A stretch of 64,000 nucleotides of DNA from the NCBI GenBank assembly GCA_030278955.1, contig JAOANR010000014.1, forward strand, positions 32,191,453 through 32,255,452, in the 5' to 3' direction. This document shows positions 56,086-64,000 of the stretch, one piece after another (positions within the stretch are counted from its first letter, which is position 1; every line of letters starts with the position of its first letter). Made by a program: the position numbers and the translations under genes. The notes beneath the pieces were generated by a model. The model saw nothing but the letters and a program-made list of their open reading frames with translations, did no database searches and was not told the DNA's origin. This DNA is from Hygrophila difformis. Its lineage: Eukaryota > Streptophyta > Magnoliopsida > Lamiales > Acanthaceae.

Positions 56086-57469
56086 GAGTTTCTATTATGA
56101 TCACATTCCCGAAATTCTTCATCAACAGGTTCATTTAGTTATTCAATGTATAAACCATTTATTTAACACCATACTCAGGGTTGAGTTATCATAAAGAATG
56201 AGGGTATATTTTGCTATAGCTGTTGGCATTTTGCTGTAAATTCTGCTCTAGAACTTATGATGTTTTGCTTTTGGTGAATTCTGAAATTTATTATCTATCA
56301 AATCTGTCCATACTTATTAAAGTTGTTGGAAATTGCTGTTAAATGTTATAATTTGAGTTATGGATGGTGTTTTATGATTCTGATTACTTTGGAATTCCCA
56401 TATGCACTAACAATCATATTTTCTTGAGTAATTGTTATATATACATATTAGAAGCAGGATATGCCAACAAAGGAGCAAGATGACAACCGTGATGATGAAT
56501 GAAAATCAAAGCCCTAAACATTCAGGTGTGATCTTTTCATGTTTTATGTTTACTAATTTGCATGGGATTAAATTGGTAAGAGCTTAGTTATGTTTTTAAT
56601 ATTTCCTTATGCTTTAGAATAAATATGGTAAATGCTTTAGGTTGGATATGTTAAATATTTTAGATTAAATTGTGTTTTCACAGTGTGCTATTATTTGAAT
56701 TACCACATCACAGCCAATCTTAAGAAAATTCGAGTATAAGTCTAACTGTTCTGCTTAGATCCGATTTTACAACTTAATGAGCATTATGATTCTTAGTTTA
56801 AAGTCCTGGACTTTGTTAAATTGTCATGCTAGTTGTTCGAACTTTGGTGACGATTCTACTTACCTTGCAGAAAGCTTTTTGATTAATTAGACTGGTTTAT
56901 TTGTTATGTGGAGAGTTATCATTATTTTTATATGAATATGCTCGTTTCATGTCTCCTTAAATGCTTAATTACAATAAAGTCAGAGTAAAACCCCTATTTA
57001 AAAAAAAAAACAAACAAAAATAAATGAAAAAAAATGCAAGAGTAAAAAAAAAATCCGAATAAAGGGGTATTAAACAGAATATTTATAAACTCTTGGCTAT
57101 ATGACTGGCACATATTCGGTGACATGAGTAGCTTTTGGAATTCAACCGTCTACAACTCAGCCAAAGTGTCTAGAATAATTGTGAAACCGAGTCATTAATT
57201 GAGCATATTTGAAGACGGGAATAGAAAAGCATATTTACATTATCCACTCTCCCATTTCGAGTTGCTATGTGTGATTGATCCGATTTTTGTACTGTAAGTG
57301 CTTTGAATATCTGGTTTTGACAGCTGATGCATGACAATTTACCTTATTCTAGCACATTAAACTTTGAACCCTTTTAGCTCATTGCGTTGTTGAAATCTAT
57401 GATTTGGCAGAAGTATACAGACTTCATCCTTATTATCTTGATTGGCATGTTGATGTGTTAATTGATTTC
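56086..57469 (+). other. Non-coding interior of the second Athila-type element, second part
   Basis: AT-rich, with A-rich runs near 57000. No coding signal. Confidence 0.45.
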
Positions 57470-57508
57470 ATTGCTCAAGGGACGAGCAATATTTAAGTGT
57501 GAGGATGT
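57470..57508 (+). promoter_or_regulatory. Hairpin plus TGTGAGGATGT polypurine tract at the 3' LTR
   Basis: Perfect 7-bp stem ATTGCTC/GAGCAAT (57470-57476, 57484-57490), then ATTTAAGTGTGAGGATGT directly before the LTR terminus TGATGCACCC at 57509. This copy defines the role of the cassette as the 3' polypurine tract. Confidence 0.8.
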
Positions 57509-59504
57509 TGATGCACCCTGTGAAACCACACTTATACAAGCTTGAATTAACTAAAATATGCCCAAAATGAGTGCATTTTACCTTAATTCATTGCACTTTT
57601 AAGTATATTTCATGTGTTTTTATTTTTCAAGTGATCATGGTTAGATTTGGCTTATTTAGGTTAAATTTATCATGTTTTTATGTGTTTTTAATAAGACTTT
57701 GGCAAACCTAATGCATTGCAATGTTGTTTCAGGCATTAAAATGAAGAAAGAAGATGTTCGGAGGTCAAAGGATGCAAAATTCGGAATTTTCAACACTGGA
57801 AAGCTCCAGAATGCTCCACATAGGCATGGTGGCGCCTAAAATCATGCTTGAGCGCCGCATTATGTGCCACCTCAACACTTAGGAAAATTTCGGATGGAAA
57901 AAAGCTTCAGGATGCGCCGCAATGCCTTGGTGGCGCCGAAATCTGCTCCGGAGCGCCACAAAATGCGCCGCTGTTAAATTAAAAATTGGGAAATTGTCAG
58001 AATGCGCCGCACCTCCTTGGTGGCGCCTAAAACCACCTTGGAGCGCCACTTTTTGGGCCGCAGAGAAAATTTGGAAAATGTCAGGATGCGCCAGCTCTCT
58101 TTGGTGGCGCCGAAAACCTCTTCCGAGCGCCACTTTTTGCGCCACAGTCGCGGTTGGGCAGTTTTCTAACCTCCCGAACTCGGTTTTAAACGCGGTTTTT
58201 CGCCATTCTTTTCATTGGAGACTCAAAGCAGACTAATATTCTCGACAGAAAAGTTCTCCAACTTTGGAGAAGAAGGCCGATAACACCGAACCATGCCGGA
58301 GGAAGTGATCAGAGCGTCTTCTCTGACTGTGTTCTTCGCATTCTAGGTGTTGTTTTCCTTTTTCTCGCTTTGTAATGTTTAGGATTTGCTTTTAAACATA
58401 ATTTCCTACTGTTTTCATGTTTGTAAACGGATTTCTATGTTATTCGTGTTATAAAGTATTCTAGAACGGGAGTTCAGAATCACTTTTGAAGTACGAATTT
58501 ATGTTTTATGGAAGTATAATAAATGTCGATGTTTATCTGTTTAATCTGGATTAATCTGCAATAACTGTTAGAATTTGAATTAGGATTATGTATTGGATGC
58601 CTGCAATTGATCGATGATTATGTTTTGGCAAAAATTCTGAAATCTGCATTTTTAATCTGCTAAATCTGGACTGATCGATCATTCTGCATATTTTGTCTAC
58701 AATAATCTGATAAAAATTCTAATCTGTTCACATTCTAAATTTAGTATTAAAATCCATATTACAATGTTTTATCAATATTTTACCATGTTTATTAGATTAT
58801 TTACACTATTCTGCATAATTAAATGTTAGAATCTAATCTGTTTGATTTCTGCTTTGCTAAATCGGGAGATAAAAAGTGGAAATTAGATTTTAGTACCGGT
58901 CTTGGGAATAAATCATATTAAAATAGATTTTGGCATGTACACGCTGATTTGGGAAATGAAATGTGTCGTTTAATCACAATAGGAAAATTTGTATGCTTGG
59001 GAAAGACTCAAATTTATGCATAGACTGATGATTGCAGAATGTTAGATAATTTAATTTGCTTCCATGAAGTCTGTTTTTACAAATTATGAAAATTAGGAAA
59101 TTGTTATATTTTTAATCTTTATAAAATTATTAATTCTGCTGAAATTGATCTTTTTAGACATTGGAAAATGCTAAATCATTATGCAATTTCGCTTTTATAT
59201 AAAGATGGCATGTTCTAACTCATTACAAGCATATATCTTATTTTTATTTTTATTATTTTAAATTTTTAACTTGCTTTATTTTTAAATTTAATGCTATTAT
59301 TTTAATTTAATCACCATTAGAATTAAACAAACTCTTTTCAAAATATAAAATATATTATTAATGAACTTAAAATGACTAAGTTTTCTCCAGAATGAAATAA
59401 TATTCTGAATTCCCTTGGGTTCGACCCGGTATTCACCGGTTTTTATTACTTGATGACAACCATCCGCTTGTGGTAAAATATGAGTAGTGAAAATCACCCC
59501 ATCA
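57509..59504 (+). repeat. 3' LTR, complete (1996 bp)
   Basis: Ends are TGATG...CATCA, a 5-bp inverted repeat. From 57617 onward it matches the 5' LTR. Confidence 0.9.
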
Positions 59505-60207
59505 ATTACCAAAAAGGATATGTTGCTTATATAGGATAATATATATTTAAAGTGTAATTTAAATAAATTAATATGAGCATTTATGACTCTGCACACATTA
59601 CTAGGTGCTTTTGGCTTTTGCTTTTCGGAAAAACTCCCAGAAGCACTTATGCAGCTTTTTTAGGTGCTTTTACTTTTTGAAAAAAGCCAAAACAAAACAC
59701 TCTTTTTTCTTCAAAAGTGTTTTTGGCAAAAACAAAAGCCAAAAGCACTTGAAAAAAAGCCAATCCGAACAGGCTCTTAGAGCCTCTTTGTTTTAAAAAA
59801 AAATTAGTAAAAAAAGAAGAATGAGAAAGAAGGAGAATTGAAAAGTAAAAGCAGTTCACATAATTGTTTGAGTGGATATGATTAAAGTTGTTTTTCAACG
59901 GAAACATGTTTGAATGAATTATACGTAGAAGACTTTTGATATATAAAAATTACTAAAATAGACATAAATATTGTAAGGTTTTATAATGTATTCCTTTTTA
60001 AATAGAGATATTTTTGTATTTTTATTCCTAAAATGGCTTCTCATTTTTTTAAAAGTAATCCCCTACCTACTTTGAAAAAAAGTAGAATTTTAACTGTTAC
60101 TCCTTATTTTCCTTTAAAAAAAAGTCAAAACAAATAACTAAAAAATTTAAAAAAAAACTTTTGGGTGAAAGGCATATCAAAAGGAGGAAAAATAAACCAA
60201 AACAAAC
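59505..60207. other. Spacer with a foldback MITE remnant
   Basis: At 59605-59780, AGGTGCTTTTGGCTTTTG near the left and CAAAAGCCAAAAGCACTT near the right are inverted copies, and the right end ...CCGAACAGGCTCT is typical of hAT-type MITEs. The left terminus is missing. The remainder is AT-rich without genes. Confidence 0.5.
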
Positions 60208-60215
60208 ATGGTCTT
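60208..60215. repeat. 8-bp hAT target site duplication ATGGTCTT, left copy
   Basis: Exact copy at 63716-63723 on the other side of the element. Confidence 0.93.
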
Positions 60216-61218
60216 TAGGGGTGGGCACGGTTCGGATACTCGAGTTTTTTCAGGTATTTGCTAACCGAACCGAACCGCGCAAATATTCAAAATTGCTAAC
60301 CGAAACTGAACTGAAAAATTCGGTTAACCGAGAAAATTCCAACTATTTGCGGGTTACTCGAACCGAACTGAACCGAGCTAATATATGACAAATATTCCTC
60401 CCGAATAACTGAAATATCGGTTAACCGAAAAAATAAACTCCTATTTATAAATAACAAGAACCGAACCAAACCGAACCGAGTCGAATCATTAAAATTCAGA
60501 AACAAATTTAGAGAATAAATATCCAAATGAAATTGTCATCACTCATCAGCCACAATCTTCCAAATCATAAATGTCATCAATCAAAATATTCAAAACAGTT
60601 TTAGACTAAATTATCCCACATAACAAAACATCTGGTGTCTTCGATTCAATTTCTCCAATCAAAACAACAATACCTGTAAAATCCAACAAGAGATAGAGTC
60701 AATGATATAATTAACAACAGTACCTGTAAGAACATCATTTTGAATACACACAATGAAACTGATAACACAAACCAATATACTAATTGCAAGCAATTCAAGG
60801 ACCAAAAAAATCACATCTATCTGATCCGGGCACTTTAATTTGCATCAGTTACCATATAAAACATCCTATAAAAAAAGTCCATGTGAAAAGGAGGCTGGTA
60901 GACTATACCAAAATACCACACCCTTCTCCCTATGAACCATGGTTGAGTCAAATTTTTTACCATTTTACCTTTATCTCACATTTTGCCTGAATAAATAAGT
61001 TTTCTGCCTGAGTGATCCGAGGCTTTGGGACGTCTCAAGTAATGGTCAGGTTTCACTTTTTGAAATTCTTTGTGAGGATCATACATGGGGGAGACACTTT
61101 TAGTTAGCGAGAAGAGTACAAGATTGAGACACTTTTTTCACCATCATTTTCTACTGGATTATTGAGAAGCTGTTTTCATGTAAGAATCTCTTGAATTGTG
61201 CTAGTGTTGGGTTGAAAA

Positions 61219-61249
<31 letters not shown>

Positions 61250-61329
61250 AAAAAGGCGTTTGAAAAAAAAAAAGAGTAGATAATACAGCATGTTTTGTAT
61301 TATGGTAAAAAAAAAAAAAAAAAATTGAT

Positions 61330-62167
61330 AGAAGAAAAAGCAATACTTAGTACAAGGGATTTGGATTTTTAGTCAGTTTGGTTGAGGGGTAGCTTTTGAT
61401 GAGGTTGGTGCATGTTGTAGAGAGTACGGGATTGAGCCCTCGGTTTTGATGGACTAGTTTTGTCAATGGTGATGGATTTCTACGGTTTATTTTCTTTTGG
61501 TTGATAGATGGGATGAACATATGGTGGTAACTGCTTTTTGTATTTCTTTGGGTTTGGAACCCCAGGCTGCGGAGCCCCGAAGCTTTGTGAGAGTTTTTCT
61601 GTGTCGCCCCCCACCCCATTCCAATCTGATCCTTATCTCCACCCTGTGCCTTTTTTCCATCTTTTTGCCCTCTGTTCTTTTTCCCATCCTTTGCCCTGTG
61701 TTTTTCAATACACTGTTATCGAGTACTTTGTAGGGGAGATGAGTATTTTTCAAGTAGTTTTATGGGATTGTTGATGTATCCACCATCCCCACGGTTGATG
61801 CCATTTCTGTGAAACATATTTTTCGAGTACTTCTGCTACTAATGGGAAGCAGCTGTTGCCTTTTTGCTGCTGTTGTCGATACATGTCTCTGAGATGTAGA
61901 TGGTGTTGCCCTATGAAGTTTGTCACCCAAAGCCAAATGATACTACTTCCAGGATGCTGTTTTTGATGCTGCTATTGATGTTTTCTTTTTATTTATTTTT
62001 GCTTTAGTGAGGTGATTTGGGTATTGGCTTGTTGCTAGGTTCTTCTTTTGGGCTCCTGTTTTTTTTTTCTGGCCGGAATGGTAGGGGCTGCACCGTTTTG
62101 TATTTTGGCGTACACTATATTATTTCGTACCAATATGAGAAATCTATCTTTTCGCAAAAAAAAAAAA
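61330..62167 (+). mobile_element. Probable LINE 3' end nested in the hAT element
   Basis: G/T-rich sequence with CTGGCCGGAATGGTAGGGGC and a tail TATCTTTTCGC followed by 12 A (62156-62167), like plant LINE 3' ends. No coding domain is left, the start is not visible and no target duplication was found. Confidence 0.4.
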
Positions 62168-63160
62168 GTCATGGAGTGAGAATATAAGATTGAATTATAT
62201 ATGTATACTATATATTAAATAATTTCCTCAGTTTCAGAGTACACCATCTTTACGATTGTTCTCAATATTTTATATAAACTGATGCATGATGCTAAATCAC
62301 TCAAGTTGAAAGGCATCGGATCATTTCTGTTCAGCCTTTCTGTGCACTTATATCCCCCCTATATCACTATGTTTTCCTAGTAAACATCTTTTGTCCATGT
62401 GCAATCATTCTTGCTCCGACAAGAAAGTTGCTTGTTAGCCTCTAAACTGAATGGTTTATAGGTTGGGCAGAGAATAACCATTGAACCATTCAACTCAGGC
62501 TAAAATAGCCAGCTCCCATTAGCAAACAATTGAGGATTATCATATATCAACTAGAATGATAGTTAATTTCTACTTCAGTGTATCAATATCACAGAAAATA
62601 GAAGGATAGTTAATTTCCAAGCATGATACAACAATTCAATACATGACTGTAGTTCCAAAATAAAATTGAAACAATCCCACTTAATCACTTGGTTTTTGGG
62701 ATCTGCTACATCAGGGAAAAGATGAAATGACTTAATAAGTCACTTTATAGAATCAACTTCTCATAAATGTTTAGCCAAATTTAATTTTAGACTTCATACG
62801 ATATTAGGAAAGAAGTTAAATCTAAAAGAATAAGTTATTGGAACAAACTACCATCCACAATGTAATTAATTCTAGAAGGTAAAGAAGGCTTTGAACCGTG
62901 TGCAGATAGGTGTTCACAAAAACAATTTGATGTACTGCGTGAACTTTCAAACATTGACCTTGCATACTGCCTCAGCAAACAAAACAAGAAATTTTATGTC
63001 ATGAACGATTTGCACATACTGCAACATGCCTGTCTCAAGGCTTTTATTTGTTGTGTTATGTTTTGCTCAAACATTAGACTTTATGTATTTTATTCGCTCA
63101 AACATCAATAATGCCGACTTGAATTAAATCTGGAAAATTGGTGAGCAACTTAAGAAAAGC
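62168..63160. other. Unclassified interior of the hAT element
   Basis: AT-rich and without recognisable coding sequence or repeats. Confidence 0.4.
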
Positions 63161-63715
63161 TCTTACACAATGTGCCGGAAGGGACTGCTTCGCGAAGGAA
63201 GGGGACGAGCGGTGGGGATGTGCAGCGACCAGCGAAATCGGACGGGAGGGACAGACGGGCTGAGCGATTTCTCGAAGCAATGGCTGGGCGGACCGGAAGA
63301 GCGGCGGCACCGCTGTGCCGGGATGACGGGATGAAGAGGAGAGGACGACGGGATGAAGCGAAGAGGATGACGAGTGACGATGGGATGAAGGGGAGATCTG
63401 GAGAGGATGCGGCGCTGGAAGAAAGCTGTGTTAGGATTTAGGGTTACAAAATAATTTCTTATATTTTTTAAATAATATATTATATATAAATATATCTTTA
63501 AAGAATAAAATTTAATAATAATAAGATAATATACGGTTCGGTTCGGTTAACCGGGATAAAATTTTTATAAAAATCGAAACCGAACCGAACCGAACAAATA
63601 CTTGTGTTGAAGTATTTGTCACCGAACCGAACTCCTCGGTTAACCGAAAATTCGGTTCGATTTTGGTTCGGATAGGCGGTTCAGCAGTTCAGTTCGGTTT
63701 TTTTGCTCACCCCTA

Positions 63716-63723
63716 ATGGTCTT
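63716..63723. repeat. 8-bp hAT target site duplication ATGGTCTT, right copy
   Basis: Matches 60208-60215 exactly. Confidence 0.93.
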
Positions 63724-64000
63724 AGGCCCATTAGGTCAAATCTGAAGTACTGTACATTTTGACTTTCTCGTATTTGTACCTTGGACGATCACCTTTGTGT
63801 TCTGGACAACCAATGTTGTGCTTGTTATAGCTCGTACACAGGGCTGTCTCGGGAATTTTTGCGGCCCTGAGTTAAAATTTTTAAAAATAGGCCTCATAGA
63901 AATGTATTAATGTTTTATAAATTTATTTTGGCGTATACCCAGTATCACCATATCTCATTGGGCCTAAAACTAATCTTTCGAGAATTTCGACATTAAAGAG
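63724..64000. other. Right-edge flank
   Basis: No gene recognised. A GGGCTGTCTCGGGAATTTTT/GCGGCCCTG stretch from about 63841 looks like the start of another transposon that runs off the window. Confidence 0.35.

Larger units (their letters stand above)
51047..59504 (+). mobile_element. Second Athila-type LTR element, coding region deleted
   Basis: LTRs at 51047-52934 (truncated) and 57509-59504 (complete, TGATGCACCC...CACCCCATCA) flank a 4.6-kb interior. A tRNA-Asp primer site follows the first LTR, and a polypurine cassette precedes the second. The interior retains only a 56-codon pol fragment. The close match of the LTRs shows recent activity, so it must have been moved by proteins from another element. 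No target duplication is visible, because the left LTR end is missing. Confidence 0.88.
60216..63715. mobile_element. Non-autonomous hAT element, 3500 bp
   Basis: Terminal inverted repeats TAGGGGTGGGCA (60216-60227) and TGCTCACCCCTA (63704-63715) differ at one base and are flanked by the exact 8-bp duplication ATGGTCTT, the hAT hallmark. Both ends carry subterminal clusters of CCGAACCGAAC and GGTTAACCG (60250-60480 and 63535-63700), as expected for transposase binding sites. No transposase frame (no BED finger or hATC dimerisation motif) is present, so it is moved in trans. The interior includes poly-A stretches (61215-61325), a LINE-like tail and a GC-rich block (63170-63430) like that in the fragment at 47108. 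Confidence 0.93.

Overview
This window is nuclear DNA of a flowering plant, most likely a eudicot. The support is: GT-AG spliced genes with AT-rich introns, plant Ty3/gypsy retrotransposons of the Athila type (tRNA-Asp primer site, C-x2-C-x3-H-x4-C Gag knuckle), L1-type LINEs ending in a plant-type RNase H domain, Stowaway and Harbinger MITEs, a plant mitochondrial chaperonin gene fragment and a plant ribosomal protein eL15 fragment. It is a repeat-dominated region with very few host genes, and I cannot name the species.

Layout. 1-1300: 5' exons and one later exon of a mitochondrial CPN60 (HSP60) gene on the minus strand, with the middle exons missing. 1764-4680: a diverged AT-rich tandem array with large (TTA)n and (ATC)n blocks. 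5349-14108: a non-autonomous LTR retrotransposon on the minus strand with two nearly identical ~3.2-kb LTRs, a 5-bp target duplication (GGTAT) and a tRNA-Met primer site; it sits beside a decayed Helitron helicase tail (14211-14358). 14645-16935 and 17212-20914: two 5'-truncated L1/RNase H LINEs on the minus strand, the second with a 17-bp target duplication. 21426-21602: a tRNA-derived SINE.

21696-40993: a young plus-strand Athila-type element. It has one long gag-pol frame interrupted by a single TAG. Between pol and the 3' LTR lies a spliced F-box protein gene (32243-34364) with its own promoter-like region. Arrays of the perfect palindrome AATTCGAATTAATTCGAATT lie upstream of both the F-box gene and the TATA box of the 3' LTR. 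Hairpin/TGTGAGGATG cassettes mark both edges of the cargo block. The 5' LTR is truncated and has lost that promoter.

40994-42740: short duplicated modules that can read GMGGIGK, a P-loop-like string. 43003-45103: eight tandem 270-bp copies (seven full, one partial) of an internal piece of the eL15 coding sequence on the minus strand, bounded by inverted repeats and then by ~150-bp direct repeats. 45745-47572: a hairpin-rich segment, an LTR fragment and a hAT right end. 48385-48746 and 50306-50569: a Harbinger-type and a Stowaway MITE flanking the one intact-looking small host gene, a putative secreted peptide on the minus strand (49253-49525). 51047-59504: a second Athila-type element, deleted for almost all coding sequence, again with a truncated 5' LTR. 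60216-63715: a 3.5-kb non-autonomous hAT element with a perfect 8-bp target duplication.

Most likely working host genes: the secreted-peptide gene and, if expressed, the F-box cargo gene. The rest is mobile or decayed. The strongest candidates for something undescribed are the F-box cargo with its palindrome-array promoter, the hairpin/TGTGAGGATG cassettes shared by different retroelements, and the eL15 exon array.
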